Shown: positions 29,299 through 40,802 of the stretch, one piece after another
Position numbering within the stretch: the first letter of the stretch is position 1
How the letters are laid out: each line of letters begins with the position of its first letter
Assembly (NCBI GenBank): GCA_963709645.1
Contig: CAVPXP010000015.1
Span: forward strand, 62,001 to 126,000
From: DYRB01 sp963709645
GTDB taxonomy: Bacteria > Pseudomonadota > Gammaproteobacteria > Chromatiales > Chromatiaceae
Direction of reading: 5' to 3'
DNA: 64,000 nt
Notes under the pieces: model-generated
The model's database searches: none
Told to the model about the DNA's origin: nothing
What the model saw: only the letters and a program-made list of their open reading frames with translations
Made by a program: the position numbers and the translations under genes

Positions 29299-30182
29299 AT
29301 GCCCGACGCAAGATCCGAGTCCATCCAGCGCCCGGGGGGGCGTCGCCTCGCCTGGTGCGAGCTCGGCGACCCCCGCGGGGAGCCCCTGATCTATTGCCAC
29401 GGCTTCCCCAGCTCGTGCCGCGAGGCCGAGCTCATTGAACCGGCGGCCCGTGCCCAGGGCATTCGAATCGTCGCGCCGGACCGCCCAGGCTACGGGAACT
29501 CCGACGACCAGCCCGGGCGCACCATTCCGGACTGGCCCGAAGAGGTCGCGGCCCTGGCCGACCACCTGGGGCTCGCCCGCTTCGGCCTGCTCGGCGTCTC
29601 CGGCGGCGGGCCCTATGCCCTGGCCTGTGCCTGGCGCATCCCAGAGCGGATCAGTGCCTGCGGCTTGGTCTGCCCCCTGGGCCCCATCTATCGGGACGAC
29701 CTGATGGCGGAAATGGCCTGGCCGGCCCGGCTCAACCTCACCCTCGCACAGCGGGCCCCGGGGCTGGCTCAGGTCGCCTTCGGCGGACTGACCACCGGCT
29801 TCCTGGCCCGCTGGCCGCGGACCGTCGACCACCTGCGTACCCTCAGCGCGCCCGCCGCAGATCGTGCTGAGCTGGCCGACGCCGAGACCCGCGCCATCCT
29901 CAGCGCCACCATTGTCGACGCCATGCGCGCCGGGGCCCGTGGGGCCCGTCGCGATCTCCTGCTCTACACCAAGCCCTGGGGCATTCCCATGGAGTCCATC
30001 GCAGCTACCGCTCCAGCTCTGGCACGGAGAGGCCGACGGCACAGTCCCCGTCGCCCACGGCCGCTGGTACGAACGCCACCTTCCCCGTTGCCGAGGCTCA
30101 CTACCTGCCCGGCGAGGGGCACTATTCCCTGCCGCTGCGCCACGCTGTAACCATCCTCGCCGGCCTGCGCGGCACCGGGTGA
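29299..30182 (+). CDS. Alpha/beta hydrolase, C-terminal part in shifted frames
   Basis: The product starts with the alpha/beta hydrolase core: LIYCHGFPSSCREAEL (oxyanion region), GIRIVAPDRPGYGNSDDQPG, and the nucleophile elbow GLLGVSGGGPYAL with Ser. After GIPMESIAA near 30005 the frame shifts by one base and continues QLWHGEADGTVPVAHGRWYERHLP, carrying the acid Asp. It shifts again near 30083 and ends AEAHYLPGEGHYSLPLRHA, carrying the catalytic His, with TGA at 30180-30182. A complete catalytic triad is thus encoded across three frames. Errors or recent decay are both possible. It follows pyk by 27 bases. Confidence 0.8.
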
Positions 30183-30266
30183 TCGAGCGCCTGACGACGC
30201 CGCGCAATCCTGGCCGAACAAGCGGCGCCACGGCCCGGGCCGATGCGTGAACCGACCCCAAGCGCC

Positions 30267-32247
30267 CTACCGTCGCTTCGGCCTATAAGGCCGGGGCGGT
30301 GCGTTAACCATCGCCCGCAAGATTCCTGTGAAGCGTCCCCCCGCTGTTGCCCGCTCTACCCGCGCCTTGGCCTGGGCCAGCAGGCGCTCGTCGTCCTCGT
30401 CCTCCGTGATCTGCTCCAGGTTGGCGATGAGGGCATCGGCCGCCTTGTCCTGACCCCGTGCACGATTGAGCATCGCCATAACACCGTAGAGACTGTAGAC
30501 CTCCTGGATGTGCAACCTGGGCCTTTGGGCAAGGCCGGCGAGCAGGCCTTGCGCCTCGTCAAGTTCGCCGTCTTCGATCAGCAGGCCAGCCAGATTGCAT
30601 CGCGCGAACAGGTAATCGGGGTGTACCTCGATGACCCGGCGTAGGATCTGTCGGGCCTCCTCACCCCGGCCCTGGGCAACCCGAATCCCCGCCAGATTGC
30701 CCATCGCGGCCTGGTGATCGGGGACGCGCGCCAGTATGGCGTTCAGACCAACCTCGGCCTCGCCGATGCGTCCCGCCCGGTGCCAAAGGAGGGTCTCCTC
30801 GAACAGATCTTGGAGGTCGTCGGGGAGGTCGCTCGGCTCGGATGCCCGATAGATTTCGGTATCGACCACCGCGACCTCGCGCAGCTCAGTCCCATTCCAA
30901 AACTGGACGGCCTCGTCAGGCGCAATCAAGCCCTGTTTGCGCAGGGCAGTGAGGAAGCCAAGCCGCTCCTGCGAGGTCCCGATGGGCACTTTGGCGAGGT
31001 CTCGGAGGATGGCCTCCACCCCCCGTTGCCCCTGCCGGACCTCGGGCTCCGACGTCAGCCGACGGGTGAGCAGCATCGAGGCGAGTTTTCGCACCACTGA
31101 ATCGCCCCCGAGGTACGCCGCCTCCAGATAGGCGTTGGATGCGGTCAACGCCTCGAAGCGGTCATCGAAATCATCCTCTCCGGCCTTGCGCAGGGCTTGG
31201 ATCCAGCCCATGGGGAAAACCTGGCCTTGATCGAGCAATTCCGGATAGCTTGAGGGCGCACCCTCATGGTCCAGGGCAGACAGACTCACCTGCGCTGCTC
31301 CGAGACCCGGATACAGATCCAGCGCCTGCCGCCACAAGGCCCTCGCCCGGTCGCCACGCCCGAGCCGGCTGTCTGCGCAGGCCCCGAGGTGCAACCTCAG
31401 GGCGCGGAGCATGCCCGGCCCGCCCTGAGCCCAGTCGGCCTCACAGGATTGCTCGAAGGCGTCCCAGGCCGCCTGGTTTTCCTGGATCAGGAGCAGGGCC
31501 AGGAGCTGGGCATGTGCGTCCTCGACCCGCCGCGCCTGAGCCTGACCCAGGGGAACCGCGAGTCCCCTTGCGCCGTCCTCGTCGCCCCGCCAAAGGCGCA
31601 GCCGCAGGGCCCAGCCCAGGGCAAAGAGGTTGTCCGGGTCCGCCTGCCAGGCATCCATAAAGCCATCCAACGCCTCATCGACGCGGCCAAGGTGAAAGAG
31701 GCACAGCGCCCTGTTGTTCCGCGCCGGCGTGACGGCGATGCCCTCCAGCTCACGAATGGCTCCCGAAAAAGTCCTGGCCATCGAGGTGCAGCTTGCCGAC
31801 ATCGAATCGCTCCATGTCGGCCTGGCTCGCCCGCGACCCGTCGGGTTGGCGTAGCAGCTCGTCCCGATTCGCGGCACTCAGGGGAAACGCGGGTGTTACC
31901 GCGCCCAGGTCCCGGACCCGGGCCGCGACGCGGTCCGCGAGGAACAGATGCCCCCCCTCGACCACAAGGCGCAGGAGGGCCTCCTGGGCCGGCAGGCTGT
32001 TGGGCCGCCGCTCCGCCCACTGGTAAGCGGCCAGCGCCGCCGCCGAGTGACCCTGACCCAACGCGAGCGCATCGACCAACAGTCGCCGGGCACCCCCGTA
32101 ATCCGGGAAACGCTCGACCAGAGATCGCGCCCTTTCGATGGCCTTGGGATAGTCCCTGCCCTCGATCAGCCGTTCCACGGCTTTGAGCTGCGCCGGCTCG
32201 GGTGATGGGACCTTGTGGGATTTTGTCTTGGGTGGCGTCTTTGCCAT
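30267..32247 (-). CDS. Large TPR-repeat protein, with one frameshift
   Basis: The gene starts at ATG 32245-32247 (AKTPPKTKSHKVPSPEPAQL, a basic N-terminus). It reads through TPR-like repeats such as AIERARSLVERFPDYGGARRLL to GQDFFG, where one extra base near 31768 shifts the frame, then continues AIRELEGIAVTPARNNRALCLFHLGRVDEALDGFM and several more TPRs to the stop at 30267. Reassembled length is about 660 residues. Repeats near the C-terminus (AMGNLAGIRVAQGRGEEARQ, CNLAGLLIEDGELDEAQ) are typical. It has no signal peptide and probably acts as a protein-interaction scaffold in the cytoplasm. Confidence 0.8.
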
Positions 32248-32424
32248 GGCAGGGTCTCGCGAATTCGAGCTGGAACAAGTGGATCGTATCGAGGATTCGG
32301 GTAGGCGTAACGGCCTCGGGCGTCCACTGTAGACCAGACATCAGTCCGACGAACGACGCCCCGGAGGGCCGAAAGGCCAAGCTATGGCCCTAGCTGCATC
32401 CCGACATGGGACACCCTCGGCGAC

Positions 32425-35400
32425 CTATGGGGCGGGTTCAATCGGGTGTCCTTCCAGGTCGGGGAGGTCCCGCACCCGCTGGTAGGTCTCCTGACGCCAG
32501 CCAGCTCGACACGACCTTCTGGAAGGCCGCGTCGTTCATGAAGCGGACGAAGATCTCCTCGTTCTGGTCCATGCGCTCGACGAACAGGCGTCTCCAGCAG
32601 GTTGCTGAACACCAGCTCGAACTTGTCCTCCGGGATTGACCGCGGCGGCCTGTCGCAGACCGTCGTCGGCCATGGCCGCCTCGACGATCTGGTCGAAGAA
32701 GAGCTGGTCGGCCTGGTTGAAGTCGGTGCCGAACCGCTCGTTGACGACGTCGATGAGCTGCGACAGCGGCACCGGCTCTGCCCGCACCACGCCGCTGCCC
32801 ACCTCGGTCGGGCCATCGAGCGGGCGCGCCGTCCCCTCGCTGCAGCGAGATCGAGCCCTCGCTGATCTTCTGCAGCCGGTAGTACTCCAGCCGCACCTCG
32901 TCGTCGAACTGGTAAGCCGGGCCGCTCCGCGTCGCGGGCAGCTTCGCCGCCAGATGCCGCAGAAACACGTAGAGCCGCTCCAGGTCCGAGTCCTGGTAGG
33001 GAATCACCTGGCTCAGGAAGCCGTAGAGATTGCGAAACGCCTGCAGCCTTGCCGCGCCAGAGCTCCGCCTCGTCCTCGTCGTCGCTTCGCGCGCGCGGTG
33101 AAACGCGAGACGGCCGGATCGAGCGCCGCGTTCATCGCCTGGTGATCCAGCGCGCTCTGGCGCTGCTTGGGCTTGAAGTAGACGGCGCAGAAGCGCTCGA
33201 CCTCCTCGTCGAGGTAGATGCCCGACGCGTCCAGCTCGCCCTTGATCTCGTACATGCGGGCGGGATCGACCTCCTCGCCCATCTCCGCGCCCTCGTAGTA
33301 GGTCTTGAAGGCCTCGCGGATCTCCTCGCGGTCGTTGACGAAGTCGAGGACGAAGGTGTCCTCCTTGAGCGGGTGGATGCGGTTCAGCCGCGACAGGGTC
33401 TGCACGGCCTGGATGCCCGCGAGCCGCTTGTCGACGTACATCGTGTGCAGCAGCGGCTGGTCGAAGCCGGTCTGGTACTTCTCGGCCACGAGCAGGACCT
33501 GGTACTCCTGGGTCGCGAACCTCTCCGGCAGCTCCTTCTCCGGATGCCGTCGTTCATCCGCTCCTCGGTGTAGGTCACGCTCGGCGAGCTTGTCGTCCAC
33601 CACCGTGCCGGAGAAGGCCACCAGCGTCTTGATCGCGTAGCCCTTCTCCTGGATGTAGCGGTCGAAGCTCTGCTTGTAGCGCACGGCCTCCAGGCGCGAG
33701 CCGGTGACCACCATCGCCTTGGCCCGGCCGCCGATCTTGTGCCGGGTGACCGCCTGGAAGTGCTCGACCATCACCTCGGTCTTCTGGGCGATGTTGTGCG
33801 GGTGCAGCCTCATGAAGCGCGCCAGCGCCCGCGCCGCCTTCTTGCGCTCGACGTTCGGGTCGTCCTCGCAGGCCTTGAGCAGCCTGTAGTAGGTCTCGTA
33901 GGTCGTGTAGTGCTTCAGCACGTCGAGGATGAACCCCTCCTCGATGGCCTGGCGCATGGTGTAGCGGTGCAGCCGGCTCGCCATCGCGGCCGAACACGTC
34001 CAGCGTCTTGTGCTTGGGCGTGGCGGTGAAGGCAAAGAAGCTCAGGTTCGGCTGCCGGCCGCGCTTGGCCATGCTGCGGAACAGCTCCTCCATGTCCGTC
34101 GCGGCCTTCCTCGGCCGCGCGCTGTCTGCGCCTCCTCCCGCAGCTCCTCGCCGCCGAGCACCTCCTTCAGGTCGGTCGCGGTCTCGCCGCCCTGGGAGCT
34201 GTGGGCCTCGTCGATGATGACGGCGCAGCGCCGGGTCGGCAGCATGCCCGTGCCGCTCGTCGCCGCGCTCCTCGGCCAGCTTGAGCAACTGGCGCGAGAC
34301 GAACGGGAACTTCTGCAGCGTGGTGATGATGATCGGCACCGCGTTCTCCAGCGCCTCGGCGAGCTGCCGCGAGCTCTCGTCGATCTTCTGCACCACGCCG
34401 CGCTTGTGCTCGAACTGGTAGATGGTGTCCTGCAGCTGCTGGTCGAGCACCACCCGGTCGGTGACCACGATCACGCTGTCGAAGACCCGCTGGTTGTGCC
34501 GCGTCGTGCAGGGACGCCAGCCGATGGGCCAGCCAGCCGATGGTGTTGCTCTTGCCGCTGCCGGCCGAGTGCTCGACCAGGTAGTTGTGGCCCACGCCCT
34601 CGCGCGCGCGCGGCGTCCACCAGCCTGCGCACCGCCTCCAGCTGGTGGTAGCGCGGGAAGATCATCGTCTCGGCCTTGACCTTGCGGCCCTGGTCGTCGC
34701 GCTTCTCCTCGACCTGCAGGTGGATGAAGCGGGCGAGGAGGTCGAGCAGGCTGTCCCGCTGCAGCACCTCTTCCCACAGGTAGGCGGTGCGGTAGGTCGC
34801 CCGGCCGGGTCGGGCGGGTTGCCCGCGCCGCCGTCGCAGCCCTTGTTGAAGGGCAGGAAGTGCGTCGCGCTGCCCGCCAGGCGCGTGGTCATCAGCACCG
34901 CCTCGGTATCGACCGCGAAGTGGACCAGGGTGCGCCGCTTGAACTCGAAGATCGGCTCGCGCGGGTCGCGGTCCTGCTGGTACTGCCGGCGCGCGTCCTC
35001 CACGGTCTGGCCGGTCAGCGGGTTCTTCAGCTCGACCGTGGCCACGGGGATGCCGTTCAGGCTCAGCGTCACGTCGAGCGACTTCTCGGAGCGCGGCGAG
35101 TAGTGGAGCTGGCGGGTCAGCCCCAGGCGGTTGGCCGCGTAGCGCGCCTCCAGCTCCGGGTTCAGCTCGTGCGCCGCCTTGAAGAAGGCGACGCGCAGGG
35201 TGCGCCCGTAGCACTTGAAGCCGTGGCGCAGCGTCGCCAGCGACGCCGTTCGCGTCCATCCACTTGCACAGGTCGCCGAGCACCTGCTCGCCGGTCTTGC
35301 TCGCCGTGCAGCGCCTCCAGCTTGGCCCACTCCTTCGGCTGGGTCTCGCGGATGAAGGCGAGCACCGTCTCGGGAAAGATCGCGCGCTCGCGGTCGAAGC

Positions 35401-35489
35401 CGTCGCGGCGCAATCGGCACGTAGCCGTGCTGGCCAGCAGGTGCGCCTCGATGACGGTCTCGAAGGCGACTTCGTTGGTGTCGGTTCAT
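32425..35489 (-). CDS. hsdR: Type I restriction endonuclease subunit R, heavily frame-disrupted
   Basis: HsdR is the ATP-driven translocase and nuclease of type I restriction. Across several frames the order is normal: N-terminus NR-TNEVAFETVIEAHLL, nuclease core LDVTLSLNGIPVATVELKNP (PD-ExK type), Walker A VEHSAGSGKSNTI, DEAH-type box AVIIDEAHSSQGG, helicase segments around LVAEKYQTGFDQPLLHTMYV and LSRLNRIHPLKEDTFVLDFV, and the C-terminal helical domain ending DLPDLEGHPIEPAP at TAG 32425-32427. The start ATG 35487-35489 overlaps the PIN gene stop (ATGA). Protein sequence is well conserved between breaks, so the indels are recent or artificial. Total length, about 1,020 codons, is normal. Confidence 0.88.
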
Positions 35490-35988
35490 GCGCTGCGGCC
35501 CCAGGACGAAGCGCGCGCGCTCGCGCCGCAGCATCTCGAACGGCGTCATGCACTTGACGCCGAGCCCGATGCAGGCGTTCGGGATCTTGATCTCTCTTGG
35601 TGACGTGGACGGCGACCTCGTGGGTCACGACGGTGTGCTCATGGGCCAGCGCGTGCGCCACCAGGTAGTAGTCGGCCACCTGCAGGAAGGTGCTCACGGC
35701 CGCCGGCTCGTAGTGCTGGCTCGTGGCCCAGGCGCTGACCGGCGCCGAGCGCGGGCACCAACGCCGCAGTCGGGCTGCAGGAAGAAGCCCGCTGCCCGCT
35801 GCGCCTCGGCCCAGCTCGACGAGCTCGTCCGCGCCCGGCCTCGAGCTCGTCGCCGACCTTCTCGATGCTGAACACCGTGCCGGCCGCATTGCGCGCGATC
35901 AGCCAGTCCCAGAACGCCGGGCAGAAGTCGAGCCCGTAGTGGAGGTTCTTGGCCGGATGAAGACGTTGGCGTCGAGCAGGTAGGCCAT
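35486..35988 (-). CDS. PIN-domain protein, DUF4411 type, with frame breaks
   Basis: PIN-domain proteins are usually Mg-dependent RNases, often toxins. The start ATG 35986-35988 gives AYLLDANVFI with the first PIN aspartate, then AKNLHYGLDFCPAFWDWLIARNAAGTVFSIEKVGDEL, ADYYLVAHALAHEHTVVTHEV with the central Asp, and the end MTPFEMLRRERARFVLGP. This matches the DUF4411 family of about 165 residues. At least three single-base breaks scatter it over frames. The start overlaps the stop of the ImmA/IrrE gene by one base (TGATG), and its stop overlaps the hsdR start (ATGA). DUF4411 genes commonly pair with Xre-ImmA/IrrE proteins. Confidence 0.8.
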
Positions 35989-37159
35989 CACAGCATGACT
36001 CCCAGGCTGCGCCCCAGCTCGTCGAACGTCGCCATCTTCTTGAAGCCGAGCATCCGGAAGGCCTCCGTGAACGAGGGTCTGGCCCTCGAGCGTGCTGACG
36101 ACGAGCGCCCGGGCAAAGCGCTTGCCGGTCCGCGCGCCAAGCGTCAGGTAGAAGTCGCCGCCGCCTCCCGTTCGGACGAGCCCGCAGCCGCTCCAGCTCC
36201 GCGCCGGTAGGCTGCTCCAGTAGGCCTCGCTGCGTCATGAGCGCCCGCATCGTGGAGGCGGCGCAGGATGACCAGCGTGCTGACCTTGAAGCGCCGCGCC
36301 AGGCGCTGCAGCTCGTCGCTGCGGCTCCGCGCTCGCGGTCGATGGAGCGTCGCGCAGACTGCCTCGCAGCGGCACCAGCAGCTCGGCGGCGACCTGGTTG
36401 CACCAGCGCTCGATCTGCTCGGCGGACGGCACGGCGGCTCCACGTCGGAGCAGCGCGCGGCTGCCCCAGCCAGAGGTGCGCCAGCTCGTGGGCCAGCGTG
36501 AACATCTGCGCCGCCTTGGTGTCCGCGCCGTTGATGAAGACCAGCGGCGCCAGCTCGTCGGCCAGCGCGAAGCCCGCGGAACTCCTCCGGGTCGAGCTTG
36601 CGCCGGTTGTTGCTGCCGACGACGCCGCTCACCATCACCAGCACGCCCAGCGCGTCGGCCTGCTCGATGAAGCGGCGCAGCGCGTCGGTCCAGGTCGGCA
36701 AGTCCGGCGGCGCTCGTCGAGGTCGAAGCCGAGCGCCGCGCGCATGCGCGCGCGCCACCTCGACCGGGTCGTCGCCGCAGCGCGCGCAGAGCCGACGAAC
36801 GGCAAGCGGCGCCTGCCGCCATCGACGCGGGCGAAGTCGCGGTACCAGTCCTGCCGCTGCTGGCAGAGGTACAGCGTGTCGAGCAGGTCCGGGCTCGGGC
36901 GTCGCGACGGCGCCGATTCGCCAGCGTGCGGAAATCCGGGATCGGCAGGCGCTCTCGCCGGAGGCTCCGGCAGGAAGAGGTAGCCGATCGGCGTGTGCGT
37001 GGCCTGGGCGAAGCCCTCCAGCTGCTTGAGCGTGGGATTGAGGGTGCCGCGCTCCCAGTCCGGCAGCTTCGGAAAGCGCCGGGCGAGCGCCAGAGGGTCG
37101 AGACCCGCCCGCTCCACGGCCCAGTGCAGGAGGGACGGCTTGACGGCCACGCGGGTCAT
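35988..37159 (-). CDS. ImmA/IrrE metallopeptidase with N-terminal Xre-like domain, frame-disrupted
   Basis: The N-terminus (MTRVAVKPSLLHWAVERAGL, then FPKLPDWERGTLNPTLKQLE and ATHTPIGYLFLPEPP) is the Xre-like domain that precedes ImmA/IrrE peptidases. The zinc motif reads MFTLAHELAHLWLGQ, with HExxH-type HELAH, near 36500, preceded by LVFINGADTKAAQ. The C-terminus reads GFKKMATFDELGRSLGVML with stop TGA at 35988-35990. Several one-base breaks occur between these parts. Such proteins act as antitoxin-like or regulator-cleaving proteases; next to a DUF4411 PIN gene they form a recognised toxin-antitoxin layout. The start overlaps the hsdS stop (ATGA, 37156-37159). Confidence 0.82.
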
Positions 37160-38389
37160 GGTACGGCCTCTCCCAAATCGATTTGCCCGGTGACCGCGGC
37201 GGCGATGAGCGCGGAGCGGCGCTCTTTGAGGAGCGCGATGGTGCGTTCCGTTGCGGCACGTACCGCGTCGAGCTTGGCGGTTTCAATCGGGTGAACGCGA
37301 CGATGGCTTGTTGCTCGACGAGGTGGAAAGGGAAGGCAGACCTCGAAGAAGCCCTCGGGATAGAGGCGTAGCCGGGACGACCAGACGCCCTTCGAGTAGC
37401 GGGTGACTTCCTGCGCGAAGATCGGCAGGCGCACCAAGGCGTCGACGTACTCGGGTTCGATATCGGGACCTGGCTCGTAGACGTTGTAAGCCGGACTGAC
37501 GATGCCGTTGACGGGCGGCTACGCCCATCGCGCCCATCCACGCCCAGAGCGTGTTGATGACGAGGTCACCGGAAGGCAGATCTTGTAGCCCTCCGTCGTC
37601 TCCGCCTCGAACATGTTGACGTCCTTCTCGGACCGAGGCGTGACACCGGTGAGATGCGAGACGGTGAGCAGCTCCTCTTCGCCCGTCTCGGAGCGTTCGT
37701 CGCGTTCTTGGAACAGCCATCTCGTACGTTCCGTTCGCCAATGCGCCGGAATCTCACCGAGCCAGGGGATGCCGGAGTCGCGCAGCGGGGCGTCGGGGTC
37801 GAGGCCGCGGGTGACGGCGCGGGTGATGAGCGCCCGGCGCTTCTCGGCCAGCAGGTCGAGGACCCGCTCCTTCGCCGCGATCAGGGCGTCGACCTGCGCC
37901 GTTTCGCGGTCGAGGTAGTCGGCGATGGCGCTGTTGCTCTTCCAGAGGCGGGATAGGCAGTTCAATCGGAGGTTTCGAAGAAGGTCGCGGGCTGAGCCGC
38001 AGAAGCGGAGTATTGACTGACGATCGATGGCCAGCAGAGAGCTCTCCCACCAGTGGACTGCGAAACATCGTTCTCGCGGCGAAACCAGACCGCGTGCTTG
38101 ACGCCCAAAATCGTCCGTCGCGTAGTTGCATGTTACCGCGCGAGGCTCCGAGTCGCCCGATCACGAGGCGTGATTCGCCTTCGTGTGCGAAAACGGTCGG
38201 TATCACCCGCGAAGCCGTTGCCGCCGTAGACGGCGTATGGTCCGTCATCCTTGAACGTCGATCGCGCAGTAACTGCCTCCACCGCTCTTCAGGGCGGCGT
38301 CTGAAAGCGAGCCTCGAACGTTCAGTGCGCGGCATCTCCCGGTGCGCCGGATCGGCCGCGCCAGCCACGTACCGGGTCGCGCGTGTCAC
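37156..38389 (-). CDS. hsdS: Type I restriction specificity subunit S, frame-disrupted
   Basis: HsdS recognises the split DNA target. The first target-recognition domain shows VYGGNGFAGD and IGRLGASRGNMQLRDG, both HsdS hallmarks. Then come the central helix IADYLDRETAQVDALIAAKERVLDLLAEKRRALITRAVTRG, a second domain starting DSGIPWLGEIPAHWRTERTR with GDLVINTLWAWMGAMG, and the final helix KLDAVRAATERTIALLKERRSALIAAAVTGQIDLGEAVP. About 411 codons, a normal size. It starts at GTG 38387-38389, overlapping the hsdM stop (GTGA), and ends overlapping the next gene. The recognition sequence cannot be predicted from sequence alone. Confidence 0.85.
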
Positions 38390-40379
38390 TCCGTCACCTC
38401 GCCGCAGCAGCCGCAGGATCTCCTCCTCCGCCGCTTCAGATCCGCGTCGATCTCCTCCAGCGGGCGCGGCGGGGTGAACTTGTAGAAGTGGCGGTTGAAG
38501 TTGATCTCGTAGCCGACCTTGTCCTTGCTGCGGTCCATCCAGGCGTCGGGCACGTGGGGCGGCACCTCGCGCTCGAAGTAGGCGTCGATGTCCTCCTTCA
38601 GCGGCACGTTCTCGAAATCGCGCAGGTCGGCGTCGGGCTCGAAACCCTCGCCCTCGGCCGCCCATCGCGACCGGCTCGGCCTCGGGTCCTTCTCCGTGAA
38701 GACGGTGCGGAACAGCTTCTGCTCGGGCGCCTTCCAGCGCGACCCGCGCTCTGCAGCAGCGTCCTCGATGCTCGCCCAGACCGCGTTCCAGTCGCGCTGC
38801 GGCTCGCGGCCGAGCGCCTTGTCGATGGCCTGCACGTCGTCGAGCAGGTGCGGGCAGGCGTCGAGGAAGCGCGCCTTGTCCTCGATGGTCATCTGGTAGC
38901 GCAGGCGCAGCGGGCGCTCGACGGTGACGCGGGTGTAGCCGAAGTCGGCGTTGTCGAAGATCTTGGAGCGTCGTCGCCGTCCTCGAACCGGCCGTAGAGC
39001 CGCACGATCTCGTCGATCTGCGTCTCGCCGGTCATGTGCCGGCGCTTGTCGCCGAGGCTGCGCTTGCTGTCCTCGCTGCCGCCGGGCGTCCAGACGTCGC
39101 GGGCGTCGAGGAGCTGGATCTTGCCCTTGCGCCGCGGCTCCTTGCGGTTGGTGACGATCCAGACGTAGGTGCCGATGCCGGTGTTGTAGAACATCTGCTC
39201 CGGCAGGGCGATGATGGCCTCCAGCCAGTCGTTCTCGATGATCCAGCGGCGGATCTCGCTCTCGCCGGAGCCCGCGCCGCCGGTGAACAGCGGCGAGCCG
39301 AGAAGACGATGGCCAGCCGCGAGCCGTGCTTGTGCTGCGCCGGGTCGCACCGGCTCGAACTTGCGCCATCATGTGCTGCAGGAAGAGCAGCGAGCCGTCG
39401 TTGACGCGCGGCAGGCCGGCGCCGAAGCGGCCGGCGAAGCCGCAGCTTCTCGTGCTCGCGCTCGATCTCCTTCTGCTGCTTCTTCCAGTCCACGCCGAAG
39501 GGCGGGTTGGTGAGGAAGTAGTCGAAGGTCTCGCCGGCGAACTGGTCGTCGGTGAAGCTGTCGCCGAAGCGGACGTTGTCGCCGCCGCCGTTGTGGTCGA
39601 CCTCCTTCATCAGCATGTCGGAGGCGGCGGTGGCGAAGGCGCGCTTGTTGTAGTCCTGCCCGTAGACGTAGAGCCGCGCCTCGGGTGGTGCTCGCGCAGG
39701 TAGTTCTGCGCCTCGGCCAGCATGCCGCCGGTGCCGCAGGCGGGGTCGAGCAGCTTGCGCACGGTGCCGGGCGTGGCGAGCAGCTCGTCGTCGTGGATGA
39801 AGAGGATGCTCACCATCAGCCGGATGACCTCGCGCGGGCGTGAAGTGATCGCCCGCGGTCTCGTTGGCCAGCTCGTTGAAGCGGCGGATCAGGTTCTCGA
39901 AGATGCAGGCCCATCTGCTCGTTCGGCACCGCCGCGGGTGCAGGTCCACGTCGCAGAACTTGGAGACGACGAGGTAGAGGATGTTGGCCTCGCGCATCTT
40001 CTCGATCTCGTTCTCGAACTCGAAGTACTCGAAGATGCGGCGCACGTTGGCCGAGAAGCCCTTGATGTAGCTGACCAGGTGCTGGGCGATGTTGTCCGGG
40101 TCGCCCTTGAGCCTCTCGAAGTCGAGCGGCGAGTGATTGTGGAAGCGCTGCCCGGCGGCCTTGTTCAGGCGGGCGTCCAGCGCATCGCCCTCGAGCTTGC
40201 CGCCCCAGCGCGTCGTACTCCGCCAGCACCTTGGCCTTGGTGGGTGCGAGCACGCAGTCGAAGCGCCGCAGCACGGTCATGGGCAGCATGACGCGCTCGT
40301 ACTGCGGCGGCCGGTAGGGGCCGCGCAGCAGGTCGGCGATCTGCCAGATCAGGTTGGAGAAGTAGTTGTGGTCGGGCAT
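38386..40379 (-). CDS. hsdM: Type I restriction modification methyltransferase subunit M, heavily frame-disrupted
   Basis: HsdM methylates adenine in the HsdS target. It begins PDHNYFSNLIWQIADLLRGPYRPPQYERVMLPM at ATG 40377-40379. Reassembled segments include SAM motif I DPACGTGGMLAEAQ, catalytic motif IV FDYFLTNPPFGVDWKK (NPPF, an N6-adenine methylase), GSRLAIVFS and MFYNTGIGTYVWIVTN, ending with a C-terminal extension (NFNRHFYKFTPPRPLEEIDADL) and GEVTE at 38386. At least ten one-base breaks divide it, yet residues between breaks are well conserved. Length is about 665 codons. It is the first gene of the five-gene RM operon. Confidence 0.88.
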
Positions 40380-40449
40380 GGAGGCAGGGATTCCGGTCGT
40401 AGGTGAGGCGCCGGCACTGTAGCCCGGATAAAGCCCTGGCGGAATCCCC

Positions 40450-40725
40450 AGGGCGTCCTCGCTGGGCGTCGTTATGCAGGCGGGCGGGCGGGTGCAGCTT
40501 AATCAGGCAACCAGACGCCTCTAATCCACAGGGCGCGGGGTCTCGGTCCGCCTCAAACCTGAGTGCCACCTTCCTCGACCTGCAACGACAGCGCTTCGGA
40601 CGGACGCCCGCGGCCCCCTGGCAAGGGGATGCCCTCGCCCTCGCCTTCCACGGCCACCTGGCCTCAGCGAGGCAGCACCAAGCCCAGGCCCCCCTACCCG
40701 TCCCGCCGCGGCTGATTCTTTGAAC
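40450..40725 (+). pseudogene. Possible remnant of a BatD-like C-terminus
   Basis: On the plus strand the frame ending at 40723 reads LDLQRQRFGRTPAAPWQGDALALAF, then HLASARQHQAQAPLPVPPRLIL. This resembles in style the C-terminal tail of BatD-type proteins (a basic helix followed by PWQG, an Ala-rich helix and a proline-rich end). No membrane or beta domains precede it, since the sequence upstream belongs to the hsdM start region. I regard it as a weak candidate for a gene remnant cut by the restriction island; it could equally be non-coding. Confidence 0.25.
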
Positions 40726-40802
40726 CTGGCAGCGGCGGCTGCCAGATAGACACGCGCCTTCCGGACGAAAGGAACCTTGCCACCCCGAGACGACTCAGGA
40801 AT

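Noticed and set aside
32602..37029. Several 80-250-residue plus-strand open frames across the hsdR to immA region
   Set aside because: They are antisense or out-of-frame shadows of the disrupted RM genes; the minus-strand frames carry all recognisable motifs.
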